This document shows positions 1-9,217 of a stretch of 64,000 bases of DNA, in pieces (position 1 is the stretch's first letter; every line of letters starts with the position of its first letter). The DNA comes from JAAYED01 sp040772225 (GTDB lineage Bacteria > Chloroflexota > Anaerolineae > UBA1429). Location of the stretch: assembly GCA_040772225.1 (NCBI GenBank), contig JAXGYO010000003.1, positions 248,001 through 312,000 on the forward strand, given 5' to 3'. A program made the translations under genes and the position numbers. The notes beneath the pieces were generated by a model that was given only the letters and a program-made list of their open reading frames with translations, was not told where the DNA came from and did no database searches.

Positions 1-244
1 AACCCTGCAGCGCACCCACGGCACCTGTGCGCAGCGTGCTGCCATCCATGATGGCCGCGTCCAGCTCCACCTGGCCCAGCAGATTGGGCCAGCCGCCAAT
101 TCCCACCGTGTGGTTCTCCGGATCGGCCTCGACCTCGCGGATGCCCTGCTCGATCGCATCGAGAGCGGAACCGCCATCGCGCAGGACACTCGCGGCCAGG
201 CCCACGCCAATACCGCCTCCCTGATTGCAGATCACGATCGCCAT
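1..244 (-). CDS. N4-(beta-N-acetylglucosaminyl)-L-asparaginase (glycosylasparaginase), N-terminal part, cut by window edge
   Basis: Reading leftward from an ATG at 244, an open frame runs off the window after 81 codons. The start MAIVICNQGG and the stretch HTVGIGGWPN...VELDAAIMDG match the N-terminal segment of the Ntn-hydrolase glycosylasparaginase family, which hydrolyses the GlcNAc-Asn link of glycoasparagines. Related isoaspartyl peptidases/asparaginases share the fold, but the VELDAAIMDG block is typical of the glycosylasparaginase branch. The autocleavage Thr lies outside the window. It is the last visible gene of the leftward glycoside operon, 150 bases after the TIM-barrel gene. Confidence 0.8.
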   Translation of the reverse strand, partial: MAIVICNQGGGIGVGLAASVLRDGGSALDAIEQGIREVEADPENHTVGIGGWPNLLGQVELDAAIMDGSTLRTGAVGALQG

Positions 245-394
245 CGGTCCCCCCTCAACTCGCGCCAGACTTGTCGCCGTATCCCCATGCGGTTCATGCA
301 CTGCAGCAACAGAGCACGCGTTCGGTTGCGTGCCCTGTAATTCTCTATATCGCTCGGCCTGGGACTCGCCCGTGGAGCGATTCCCGGCCCGTGC

Positions 395-1294
395 TCAGAT
401 GGCGTAAGTGTGCAGGAGCTCCTGCGCCACGAACAGCGACTCGCGGGCGGCCGCCTCTGGATCGTCGTTCTCGTTAAGGTCAACCGTCCACCAGGAGAGC
501 TTTTTCAGATCCTCGCGCAGATAGTAAAGGTCCGTGTCATAGTCGATCTTGCCCTTCCCCAACGCAACGTGCGAGCTGCTCTGGCTGCGCGAGGAGATCG
601 TGCCATCTGTATCCGACAGATGCAGGTGCCCGATATAGTCCTGGATATCGCGCCCCAGGGAGACGATGCCATACGGCAAGGTCTGCTTGATGCCAGGCTG
701 GCGCGCGCCCATGACGGTCATCATGTAGGCGTGGCTCATATCGAGAATGACGTGCATATTTCGCTCGGGCATAGCATCGAGCAGGCGGCGCACTTCACTG
801 GCCTTGTTAATCAGAAAACGGGGTTCAAACTCCCACTGCAAACCGACACCGATCTTTAGTCCTGCCTCGGTGGCCTTGTCCCAGTTCACGACTACCCTGC
901 GGAAACGCTCGGCGTACTCGTCAGCTGTGAGCTCCTCAGGGGGCACGCCAGTGTCCACCCGCAGCACATCGGTGCGCACGCCGACACAGAGCTCCATGGC
1001 CTTCATGATCTCGGCCAAATAGGTCTCCTCGTCAGTCAGGGCCACCGGCACATGGCGCAGGTCAGGGGCATAACCCGACACGGCCAGGCCGCGGCTCTCG
1101 ATCATGGCGCGCAATTCCTGGCGCTTTTCCGGGGTGTCATAATCGTCGTAGTGAGCGTGTGGGCGATACCCGCTCAGTTCGACGCCCTCGTAACCGACCT
1201 CCGCCGCAAAGTCGAGCACGCGCTCAAGACTCCACGGATTGTCCGCATAAGGCCCTCGCAAAAAGGCCCATGTTCCAAGTGATATCTGCGGCAT
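395..1294 (-). CDS. Sugar phosphate isomerase/epimerase-like TIM barrel
   Basis: A 299-residue protein of the xylose-isomerase-like TIM barrel superfamily (AP_endonuc_2). These enzymes isomerise or epimerise sugars, inositols or hydroxypyruvate, usually with a divalent metal. Visible marks are the N-terminal ISLGTWAF strand, a GYEGVELSGY turn, VDANGVPPEEL-like central segments (read here as DTGVPPEEL) and a C-terminal HLHLSDTDG metal-site region. The frame opens further upstream, but ATG at 1294 is preferred because GAGGAGAG sits just before it. It lies between an SDR gene and a glycosylasparaginase gene, fitting sugar catabolism. The substrate cannot be told. Confidence 0.8.
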   Translation of the reverse strand: MPQISLGTWAFLRGPYADNPWSLERVLDFAAEVGYEGVELSGYRPHAHYDDYDTPEKRQELRAMIESRGLAVSGYAPDLRHVPVALTDEETYLAEIMKAMELCVGVRTDVLRVDTGVPPEELTADEYAERFRRVVVNWDKATEAGLKIGVGLQWEFEPRFLINKASEVRRLLDAMPERNMHVILDMSHAYMMTVMGARQPGIKQTLPYGIVSLGRDIQDYIGHLHLSDTDGTISSRSQSSSHVALGKGKIDYDTDLYYLREDLKKLSWWTVDLNENDDPEAAARESLFVAQELLHTYAI

Positions 1295-1521
1295 TCTTCT
1301 CTCCTCGCACAACACGTCTGAGCTTTTTGCCAGGCACGGCTCAGGGCCCCTCTGCCCAAAGCGACGCCTGCCTCAAGGCCTATATTGTAGCGAATGGCTG
1401 CCCCACCGGCAAACAGCGACAGGCTCCACCCCTGGCGCGCAGCGCTCCGCAACGGGAACGGGCCGCCCATCCGGGGCGACCCGTCCTGCAGATCCAGCGT
1501 TTCGAAAGTTATGCAGGTGTG

Positions 1522-2262
1522 CTACCCTCGACCGATGTATTTCTGCTCGAGCGGCAGGACAATCGCCTCCAGCATATTGGCCTCGGGCGGTAGCGTCACC
1601 ATCAAGAGAGCGGTCCGAGCGATGACGTCCACGTCGAACATGGGCTCCTCATCGGCCTCACGTCCATGCTGCTGGCCCAGCGCCCGGCGCTCCACGAGTG
1701 TGTTGCCCGGATGCAGTGCACTCACCGCGATACCATAGTCGCGCCCCTCAAGGGCCGCGGCCTGGGTCAGTCCCCACACGCCGAACTTGGTCGCAGTGTA
1801 TGGCGCGGACCGCTCACGGCTGCGCTGGGCAGAGATGCTGCCAATGTTGACGATGCGCCCCCCGCCAGCTGGCTTCATGATGCGAAAGGCCTCGCGGATG
1901 CAGAGGAAAGGACCTGTCAGGTTGGCATTCACCACGTTCTGCCAGGCGGACAGCGGAATATCCTCGATCCACCCGCCATCAAAGGCGCCGGCACTGTTCA
2001 CCAGGATGTCCAGCCGGCCATACTCTTGCATGGTGCGCGCGAACAGCGCCGCCACCTGATCTTCATCGGCCACGTCGCTCGGGACTGCCAGCGCCTTGCC
2101 GCCCGCAGCGCGCATCTCCTCGGCGGCGGCCTCCAGGCGCTCCGCCTTTCGTCCCGCCAGCACCACGGCGCACCCTTCGCTGGCATAGAGACGCGCGATG
2201 CCCTTGCCAATGCCGCTGCCGCCGCCCGTAATAATCGCTACTTTTCCGTCCAGCTGTCCCAT
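1522..2262 (-). CDS. SDR family NAD(P)-dependent oxidoreductase
   Basis: A 246-residue classical short-chain dehydrogenase. The cofactor motif TGGGSGIG is at residues 12-19, the structural LVNSAG motif is near residue 86, and a Ser...YTATK catalytic arrangement follows. Length and order match the family's usual 240-260 residues. GGAGGATAAA precedes the ATG. It starts 24 bases after the stop of the D-2-hydroxyacid dehydrogenase gene and belongs to the same leftward operon. A polyol, sugar or sugar-acid oxidoreductase role is inferred from context only. Confidence 0.87.
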   Translation of the reverse strand: MGQLDGKVAIITGGGSGIGKGIARLYASEGCAVVLAGRKAERLEAAAEEMRAAGGKALAVPSDVADEDQVAALFARTMQEYGRLDILVNSAGAFDGGWIEDIPLSAWQNVVNANLTGPFLCIREAFRIMKPAGGGRIVNIGSISAQRSRERSAPYTATKFGVWGLTQAAALEGRDYGIAVSALHPGNTLVERRALGQQHGREADEEPMFDVDVIARTALLMVTLPPEANMLEAIVLPLEQKYIGRG

Positions 2263-2286
2263 TTTATCCTCCAGTATCGTCTACGA

Positions 2287-3315
2287 TCAGGCCATGTGCT
2301 CCAGCATCTCGCGGGTCACGGCATAGCGCGGCACCCGGCCCTCTCGCCATTCGCAGAATGCCTCGATGGCATAGTCCGCCAGCCGGCCCACCTCGTTGTT
2401 CAGAGAGCCGGCGATGTGGCTGCTCAGATGCACGTTGGGCAGCCGGTAGAGCGGCGAATCGGGCGCGGGTGGCTCCGGATGGGTTACATCCAGCAAGGCC
2501 GTCAGGTCTGTCCGCTCCGCCATGACCGCCGCGAACTCGGGCTCGACCACCTGCGCCCCGCGACCCGTATTGATGAACACCGCGCCGGGCTGCATGCTGG
2601 CAAACAGGCTGCCTCCCAGTGCTCCGACCAACTCTGGCAGATTCGGGAGATGATTGCTGACCACATAGGCCTCGCGAAAGGCCTGCTCCATACTCACCAG
2701 CCGCACGCCCAGGGCAGCCGCGTCAGCCTCGCTGAGGAAGGGGTCCACCACGAGTATCTCCAGCCGGAAGGGCCTCAAACGTTCGATGAGGGCACGCGCC
2801 ACCTGGCCAGCGCCGATCAGGGCCACGGGGACATCATAGATCCCCGGCCCGCGATAGCATTCGTGCGGCGTGAGGCCCGTCTCGGGGCGATAGTCACGCA
2901 CGTTGCGAAAGTATCCTTTGCACGCCAGCAGGATCTGCGCCAGCGCGAACTCAGCCACCGGTATGGCATTGGCCGCCCAGGCGCTGGTCAGCAGGATGCC
3001 ACGCTCCAGCAGGGGCTCTGCGAACGGCTTGACTGTACCCGCCGCATAGAACACGGCCTGCAATTTCGGCAGCCCGTCCAGCGCTGCCCCGTCCAGCACG
3101 GGCATCCCCCACGTCGAAAAGATCACCTGCAGATCCCCCATCTGGTCCAGCAGGTGCAGGTTGCCGGCGTGCACGTCCTCAGGATACAGCTCGGTCCATC
3201 CGGCGATACGGCGTCGCCGCTCGGGTCCGTATACATAGTCCACCTGGCTCTGACGGCCGTAGATGCCCTGGCCGCCAAAGAACGCCGCCTTCGGGCGAGT
3301 CCCCGGTTCTGTCAT
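2287..3315 (-). CDS. D-2-hydroxyacid dehydrogenase (NAD-binding)
   Basis: A 342-residue member of the 2-hydroxyacid dehydrogenase/phosphoglycerate dehydrogenase family. The nucleotide-binding GAGQVA turn is in the middle, followed by INTGRG, then DVTHPEPP with the Glu of the catalytic pair and SSHIAGS with the catalytic His. The N-terminal substrate domain is unusually rich in aromatic residues, so the acid oxidised or reduced is uncertain. The start has GGAGGGAG in front and lies 12 bases after the GH42 stop, suggesting translational coupling. It probably handles a 2-keto or 2-hydroxy acid released from sugar catabolism. Confidence 0.85.
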   Translation of the reverse strand: MTEPGTRPKAAFFGGQGIYGRQSQVDYVYGPERRRRIAGWTELYPEDVHAGNLHLLDQMGDLQVIFSTWGMPVLDGAALDGLPKLQAVFYAAGTVKPFAEPLLERGILLTSAWAANAIPVAEFALAQILLACKGYFRNVRDYRPETGLTPHECYRGPGIYDVPVALIGAGQVARALIERLRPFRLEILVVDPFLSEADAAALGVRLVSMEQAFREAYVVSNHLPNLPELVGALGGSLFASMQPGAVFINTGRGAQVVEPEFAAVMAERTDLTALLDVTHPEPPAPDSPLYRLPNVHLSSHIAGSLNNEVGRLADYAIEAFCEWREGRVPRYAVTREMLEHMA

Positions 3316-3327
3316 CGACTCCCTCCG

Positions 3328-5460
3328 TCAGTCACCCAGCAGCACAGCCATTCCCCACTCGGACATGGGGATCGTGGCCATCTGGCCCTCCGTTACGGCT
3401 TTGATAACCACTGTGCTATCGCTCAACAACTCGCGCCCCGACTCGCTAAAGGTCCCGGGAGGAAAGCGGAGCGTCACCGTCTGCGCCTGATCGCAGAACA
3501 CAAAGACCATGGGGCGTCCCAGGGTATAACCGGTGCGTACGTGCACGTCGCGCGCGGCCAGTCCCTCGGGAGACACGACCTCCGCCGGAAGCTCGACGCC
3601 AGCCTCACGCACAATCGCCGCCACAAAAGTCTCAAAGTCGCCAGTGTAGGGCGCATAGGGCGAATCTTTGCTGGACGAACCCTCAAAGTAGGCGTCCCCC
3701 ATGATGGCGCCACAGAGAATGACCTGGCCCTCACCCACCTCAAGTCGGACAAAGAGCGGGCCGTCAGAGCCCTCTCCCAACACCTCTCCCATTCCGCAGC
3801 CGAAAGGCGTGAGCCACTGTTTCGCAGGCACCATCAGCTCCTGCCCGGCGACGCTGACGCTCACTGCGTCGCCCGCCAGGGTGCGTCGCCCCACGTCGGC
3901 AATGCCGGTGAGATCGGCCAGGAAGCGATCCTCGGCATAACGGTACAGGCCGTTGCGACCAAAGGCGCCGCATTCGGCCTCGGCCACCAGCGTGCCGCCA
4001 CTTTCCAGCCATTCCGCCAGGGCATCCGCCTGCTCGGCATCGATCACCAGGGAGCGCGGCATGAACAGCACGTCGATCTCGTCCAGGCTGTCCAGATGCT
4101 CCTCCTCGATGATCGTATAGGGGATATGGCTGCGCAAAAGCGCGCGTGTATATCCGAGCAGCGCGTTCTGCGGTAGGTCCGCGTTGCCGTCCTGGTTCCA
4201 GTGAAGATAATAGCTCTGCGGGCTGAAATAGACCCCCACCGCGGGCACATGCGGTGTGTAGGAGTCAAGCTCATCCCGGTACTGCTCCAGCACGTGCGCC
4301 GTCTTGCGCATGGCGGCCAGCCGCGGCTCGGCCAGGCCATCGGAACCGATCAACCCAAACCCGGATGACTCGGACCCAAAGACCTCGTCACGCCAGCACC
4401 AGAACAGGATCGTATCGGCACCGCTGCTGATGCCGGTCCAGATCCAGCGCTGCTGGTTGGCCGGCTGCACAGGATCGTGGCTCTCGAATCCGCGTGCCGC
4501 CCTGCCGCCCTGCAACTCGCTCAACCAGACGCGCTTGCCGCGCGCGGCCGAGCGCACGCACTCGATGCGCATCGCCAGATCCGCATCCGAAAAGTGGAAC
4601 CAGGTCGGGAAACTGGAACAACCGATCCCGTCCATCTCATCGGCAAAGAACCAGTCATTGCCGCGATTCAGCGAGGTCTCCGGGAAGCGCATGCCATACA
4701 GGACCGTGGGCGCCCCGCCGTGCACGGTGACCGGATGGTCGGGGTCGAGTTCCTTGACCACGTCATAGCGTGCCAGGCCGAGCTCGGTGGCGCGCCAGGT
4801 CAGAAAATGCTGCCAGGCCATGGTCGTCGTGTAGGGGCTGCGCGGAAACTTGCCGGGCAGTATCTGTCGCCAGTCGGAGTAACGTGTGTTCCATGCCGCG
4901 TTGACGCCCTCCAGCCCGCCGTAGATGGCATCGAGCCACGCGTGGTATCGGTTCACGGTATACGGGCAGTGACATACCTGTCCATCGGCGTTGACGTTCC
5001 AGCGCAGCTCGTTCCAGGCGTCCCAGCCCACCAGATTGGGCGCCGACCGATAACGCGTAACGACCTCCTCCAGGAAACCGGACATGCGGTCCCACACGCC
5101 AGGGTGGTCAGTGCATCCGCCCGGCGTGAGCCCAAAGTGCCCCTCTCCTCGGTTGGATGAGATGACCTTGTTGCCCATATGGTCGATCATCTCGCTGCCG
5201 GGTACAGCGTCGTGGATCCAGTAGGGCTGTAGCTCCGCGATGGTGCTCAAGACCACGCCCAGGCCCGCCTTGTCCGCGAGCGAGACCAGTTCATCATAGT
5301 CCTCGAATCGATAGTTGTCCGGCGCGGGTTCGCACCAGCCCCACAACACCCACAGCTGGACGGTGTTCAGCCCGGCGTCTGCCATGCGCGCCATGTCATC
5401 CCGCCAGTAGCGGCGATTCGGGAACGGCGCCCGATAGTACTGTGCCCCCAGATGGATCAT
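3328..5460 (-). CDS. Beta-galactosidase, glycoside hydrolase family 42
   Basis: About 710 residues with the GH42 architecture: a TIM barrel, a trimerisation/glutamine-amidotransferase-like domain and a short C-terminal beta domain. The WDAWNEL motif places the acid/base Glu at about residue 151 and VWLSELQGG the nucleophile at about 315. GH42 enzymes remove terminal beta-galactosyl, and sometimes alpha-arabinosyl, groups. No signal peptide is visible, so it is likely cytoplasmic and acts on imported oligosaccharides. The open frame extends 28 codons upstream, but the ATG at 5460 with GAAAGGA ahead begins the conserved MIHLGAQYY strand. Confidence 0.92.
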   Translation of the reverse strand: MIHLGAQYYRAPFPNRRYWRDDMARMADAGLNTVQLWVLWGWCEPAPDNYRFEDYDELVSLADKAGLGVVLSTIAELQPYWIHDAVPGSEMIDHMGNKVISSNRGEGHFGLTPGGCTDHPGVWDRMSGFLEEVVTRYRSAPNLVGWDAWNELRWNVNADGQVCHCPYTVNRYHAWLDAIYGGLEGVNAAWNTRYSDWRQILPGKFPRSPYTTTMAWQHFLTWRATELGLARYDVVKELDPDHPVTVHGGAPTVLYGMRFPETSLNRGNDWFFADEMDGIGCSSFPTWFHFSDADLAMRIECVRSAARGKRVWLSELQGGRAARGFESHDPVQPANQQRWIWTGISSGADTILFWCWRDEVFGSESSGFGLIGSDGLAEPRLAAMRKTAHVLEQYRDELDSYTPHVPAVGVYFSPQSYYLHWNQDGNADLPQNALLGYTRALLRSHIPYTIIEEEHLDSLDEIDVLFMPRSLVIDAEQADALAEWLESGGTLVAEAECGAFGRNGLYRYAEDRFLADLTGIADVGRRTLAGDAVSVSVAGQELMVPAKQWLTPFGCGMGEVLGEGSDGPLFVRLEVGEGQVILCGAIMGDAYFEGSSSKDSPYAPYTGDFETFVAAIVREAGVELPAEVVSPEGLAARDVHVRTGYTLGRPMVFVFCDQAQTVTLRFPPGTFSESGRELLSDSTVVIKAVTEGQMATIPMSEWGMAVLLGD

Positions 5461-5591
5461 CGCTTTGTCCTTTCCGCCTCGGGGTTTGCCCGGGCCAGTC
5501 CGATTGTAAACGAGGCGGGGGCCCATACACAAGCGCCCCCGCACAAAGCCTGCTTTCGATGCGACTCCAACGATCGTTATGCCTTTCCGTC

Positions 5592-6773
5592 TCAGACCTT
5601 GAGCACCAGACAGGGCGATTGGCTGACCACCTCATCGTTCAGCATCACACCCAGCCCGGGCTCTTCGGGCACGACAAAGATACCGCGCTCCGGCTGCAGA
5701 TCCACGGTGCAGAGCGCGATATTGTCGGGCTTGAGCGCACGCGTGTGGTGCTCATGGATGCCGAAATTCGGGATGGCGGTCTCCAGGTGGAGCGCCGCAG
5801 CGGTAGCAACCGGGCTGCCGCAGACGTGCACCTGGACGAGAACATCATATACATGAGCATAGTCGCAGATCTTTTTGCCCTCGGAGATGCCGCCCACCAG
5901 ACCCAGATCGGGCTGGATCAGGCTGAGGCTCTGCTGTTCAAAGTAGGGCCGGTAGCCCCAGCGGGTGTAGATGCGCTCACCCGCCGCCGTGGGAATCGAC
6001 ACGCTATGCGCCACCATCTCGTGCAGGCCGGAGTTCACATAGTGCACGGGCTCCTCATACAGGATGCACTCGTAGGGCTCCCACAGCCTGCCCAACTGGA
6101 TGGCGTTGCCCGTGGTGAGGTGCGAGTGCGCCTCGATGATGATGTCGACAGCGGGCCCAACCGCCTCGCGGATGGCGCCCACCCGATCGCGATAGCAGCG
6201 CAGCTGTGCCGGAGAGAGCAGCCCCCTCAGCATGCGCGTGTCCGTCTCACCCTCCGGGCCGTACATGATCGGATCGACCTTGACACAATCGTATCCCTCT
6301 GCGACGGCCTTGAGCGCGGCCTCTGCATACTCCTCAGGCTTGACCAGCTTTTCGGTGTCCTTACCCCAGCCAAACTGGATCTGACTGGCATAGGTGCGCA
6401 GACGGTCGTTGGTCTTGCCGCCCAGTAGCTGGTATACGGGCACACCCAGCGCCTTGCCCTTGATGTCCCACAGGGCCGTGTCGATGGCGCTCATGCCGCC
6501 GTACACCACAGGCCCGCCGCCGCGCCCCCAAAAGCTGGCGCGAAACATCGTGTCCCACAGCAGCTCGCTCTGAAACGGGTCGGCGCCCAGCATGAACTGC
6601 TCCGCCAGGTTACGCGCCATGCCCACGCCCGCGCTGTGGCCGGTTCCGTAGGCCAACCCCACCTCACCCAGTCCCGTGATGCCCTCATCCGTCGTGGAGC
6701 GCAGGATCACCGGATGCCAGGCCGGCGCGCCTTCCATATGGATATCGAATATCTCGACCTGCACAATCTTCAT
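5592..6773 (-). CDS. Enolase-superfamily acid-sugar dehydratase (mandelate racemase / GalD-like)
   Basis: A 393-residue protein with the muconate-lactonising N-cap and enolase barrel. Residues in place are K165-x-D167 (VKVDP), metal ligands E214 (IIEAH), E240 (YEEP) and E266 (GERIY), and a probable base H316 (VHVCG). The K-x-D plus His layout resembles D-galactonate dehydratase and relatives, which turn aldonates into 2-keto-3-deoxy acids. GGAGGT directly precedes the ATG at 6773; the longer upstream frame lacks family similarity. It lies between GH2-GNAT and GH42 genes, so the likely substrate is an acid sugar from the same glycan. Confidence 0.88.
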   Translation of the reverse strand: MKIVQVEIFDIHMEGAPAWHPVILRSTTDEGITGLGEVGLAYGTGHSAGVGMARNLAEQFMLGADPFQSELLWDTMFRASFWGRGGGPVVYGGMSAIDTALWDIKGKALGVPVYQLLGGKTNDRLRTYASQIQFGWGKDTEKLVKPEEYAEAALKAVAEGYDCVKVDPIMYGPEGETDTRMLRGLLSPAQLRCYRDRVGAIREAVGPAVDIIIEAHSHLTTGNAIQLGRLWEPYECILYEEPVHYVNSGLHEMVAHSVSIPTAAGERIYTRWGYRPYFEQQSLSLIQPDLGLVGGISEGKKICDYAHVYDVLVQVHVCGSPVATAAALHLETAIPNFGIHEHHTRALKPDNIALCTVDLQPERGIFVVPEEPGLGVMLNDEVVSQSPCLVLKV

Positions 6774-6835
6774 TTTGACCTCCAACGATTCGCGATTACC
6801 ACGTGTCCCCACGTTCGCCCTGCCCCGGTGCCGGC

Positions 6836-9172
6836 TCATCCCTCCAGCGCACGGTGTAGCGCCTCGTGACTCAGTTGCTCCGCGACAGTTGCCCACGCTT
6901 CGCGCGCCCCCGGGTAACCCAGATCGGGCTCGAAACCCATATCAAGATACAGGCGGATCGCCCCGAGCCTGTGTGACTGTGTCCCGAGGTAAGCCCGTTT
7001 GTGCCAACGGGCAAGCTGCCGCAGCGTATAGGCCAGTGCGGCGCGCGCCAGCCCCAGCCGGCGATAGTTCGGGCGGATGGCCACCCAGTGCACCTGCCCC
7101 CACATCTCCCCCTGGTCGTCCTCGCGGGTCCATGCGGCAATGGTGCCCACGGCCACGCCGCGCGGCCCTGTGACCAGGTAGCAGCGCCAGCCCATCGCAG
7201 GCAGATTGCTGCCAAAGACGCGCTCGAACAGGCCGTCCTCGATGGCAAAGTAGGGCTCGGCATCGCGCCAGATATCGGCCCAGAGCCCTCCCTCATCCAT
7301 CTGCATGGCGCGGATGCCGTACCCCTCCGGGAAGGGCGCCTCCGGGATGCCCTCCAGATCATGGCGCACCATGTGCAACACGTCGCCCGCAGCATTGCGC
7401 TGGGGGCCCGGTGGCGGCTCGGGCGGCAGGCCCTGCCGGGCTCGAAAGAGGCACCTTACCGTGGCCAGGGCCCGCTTCGGGCGGCGATCGCGCGTGACCA
7501 CGCCATAGGGGCTGAGCGCCAGACCATGGCAATAGCTGAACACATTGGCTGGCCAGGGATGGTCCGCCCAGCACCAGATGGTGGCCCCGCATACGTAGGG
7601 GGCGTCCATGCCTGCCAGCTCCGCCTCAATGGACTGGGCCTGCCAATCCTCGCCCAGGGCGCTCTGCCGGCTACCCTCCAGCGCCGCATAGCCGAACTCG
7701 GCCACCAGGATGGGCTTGTCGGGATATCTCGCGTGCAGCTCCGAGAGCCCATCCCGCCACCAGGCGGTCGATGCCGCGAGATCGTACGCGGGGTCACCGC
7801 CCAGCCCACGGCGGTTGAGGCTGGGGTACCCATTCACGCACAGAACGTCGTCCTCGGCGAAATGGGGGTCTTCGCGCCAGTGGTTGCTCACGTGGACTGC
7901 CAACCGCGTCGGGTCCAGCTCTCGGGCGACCCGAATCAGATGAGCGTTACCCGCCGCTACCTCGGGCCGCTGCTCCTCAGTTTCATTGCTCACCGACCAA
8001 AAGATCAGCGAGGGATGATGCCGATCGCGCTGGAGCATGGCGCGCAGCTGGCGCTCGGCGGCGGCCATTTTTCTACCGGGCATGCCCTCGCCCTCAGCCT
8101 CGCCGCGCCACCAGTAGAGCGGAATCTCGCCCATCGCCAGCAGGCCCAGTTCATCGCACAGATCCAGCTCATCGGGGTGATGCGGGTAGTGACAGAGCCG
8201 CACGAAATTGGCTCCCGCCGCACGCATGCTGCGCAGATCACGCCGCACCGCATCCACGTCCTCCGCCATAGCCACAGCAGGCGTGTCCTCGTGGCGGTTG
8301 AACCCGGCGAGTGTGAGCGGCTCACCGTTGAGAAACAGGCGCCCCTCCCGAGCGGCGATGCTGCGAAAGCCCGTACGCCGGACAACGCTATCGACCACCG
8401 CTCCGCCGGAGACCAGCGACGCCTCGACCGCGTACAGCGCCGGCGTGGCGGGCGACCAGAGCGTGACCCCGGGCACCATGGTGCAGAGCACACAGGCTGC
8501 CGCCTCACCGGTGGCAAGCTGCATGGCCTCACTCTCTAGACAGGCCAGTTCGTGGCCCTCTCCATCGAGCACGCGCACGCGCAGACACGCATCGGCAGCA
8601 TGCGGGCGCGCGTTAGCCAGCGTGGCGGAAACGGTCAGCGTGCCGCCCCGCTCGGCGGGCAGGGCATCGAGCGCCATGTCCCTGATGTACAGCAGGTCCG
8701 TTGCGACCAACTCCACCCGGCGCTGCAGACCGCCAAAGGTACGCCAGCCGCGCTCCAGGCCGGGCACATCCCCGGCACGCCGGATATTGTCCGTGCACAC
8801 CGCCAGCAGCGCGGGGCACTGCCAGTCAACGCGATCAGTTATGTCGACTTCAAACCCGAGAAAACCGTCGTCATGGCTCGCCACGAGATGCCCGTTGACC
8901 CACACCCGCGCGTGGTAGTGCACCCCGTAAAAGCGCAGCACGAGGCGACGCCCTCTCGAATCCGGTGGGATGTCCAGCTTTCGACGGTACCAGCCCGCGC
9001 CCTCATAGTCCGCAAGCGAAGGGACGGCCACATCCCAGCAGGAGGGCACCCACACCTCCCGCCAGTGGTCATCGGCATACTGCGCATCGGCGAATCCCAG
9101 GGCCTCGCCCTCCCCGGTCGGATCAGGCTGAAAGCGCCAGACGCCGGACAGATCGATGGTCTCTCTCAACAT
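6836..9172 (-). CDS. Glycoside hydrolase family 2 enzyme fused to a GNAT N-acetyltransferase domain
   Basis: A continuous 778-codon frame. Residues 1-580 are a GH2 glycosidase: jelly-roll sugar-binding domain, Ig-like domain, then a TIM barrel. The acid/base is E397 (SVSNETEE) and the nucleophile E492 (VAEFGYA). After a Pro-rich linker near 583-592, residues about 598-760 form a GNAT acetyltransferase with the acetyl-CoA loop PNYRRLGLARA at 701-711 and a LYLDMGFEP C-terminal strand. No stop or frame change separates the parts. GH2 members cleave beta-galactosides, glucuronides or mannosides; which applies here is unknown. Second gene of the probable leftward operon. Confidence 0.9.
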   Translation of the reverse strand: MLRETIDLSGVWRFQPDPTGEGEALGFADAQYADDHWREVWVPSCWDVAVPSLADYEGAGWYRRKLDIPPDSRGRRLVLRFYGVHYHARVWVNGHLVASHDDGFLGFEVDITDRVDWQCPALLAVCTDNIRRAGDVPGLERGWRTFGGLQRRVELVATDLLYIRDMALDALPAERGGTLTVSATLANARPHAADACLRVRVLDGEGHELACLESEAMQLATGEAAACVLCTMVPGVTLWSPATPALYAVEASLVSGGAVVDSVVRRTGFRSIAAREGRLFLNGEPLTLAGFNRHEDTPAVAMAEDVDAVRRDLRSMRAAGANFVRLCHYPHHPDELDLCDELGLLAMGEIPLYWWRGEAEGEGMPGRKMAAAERQLRAMLQRDRHHPSLIFWSVSNETEEQRPEVAAGNAHLIRVARELDPTRLAVHVSNHWREDPHFAEDDVLCVNGYPSLNRRGLGGDPAYDLAASTAWWRDGLSELHARYPDKPILVAEFGYAALEGSRQSALGEDWQAQSIEAELAGMDAPYVCGATIWCWADHPWPANVFSYCHGLALSPYGVVTRDRRPKRALATVRCLFRARQGLPPEPPPGPQRNAAGDVLHMVRHDLEGIPEAPFPEGYGIRAMQMDEGGLWADIWRDAEPYFAIEDGLFERVFGSNLPAMGWRCYLVTGPRGVAVGTIAAWTREDDQGEMWGQVHWVAIRPNYRRLGLARAALAYTLRQLARWHKRAYLGTQSHRLGAIRLYLDMGFEPDLGYPGAREAWATVAEQLSHEALHRALEG

Positions 9173-9217
9173 ATCCTCCTCAACTGCCGGAAGAGTTTCG
9201 GGACGGCACCCGTTGCG

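Noticed and set aside
1666..4176. 836-codon open frame on the plus strand
   Set aside because: It is antisense to the SDR, hydroxyacid dehydrogenase and GH42 genes, which have clear motifs. Its own translation has no family similarity and odd composition (His/Gln/Arg-rich), as expected for a GC-rich shadow frame.
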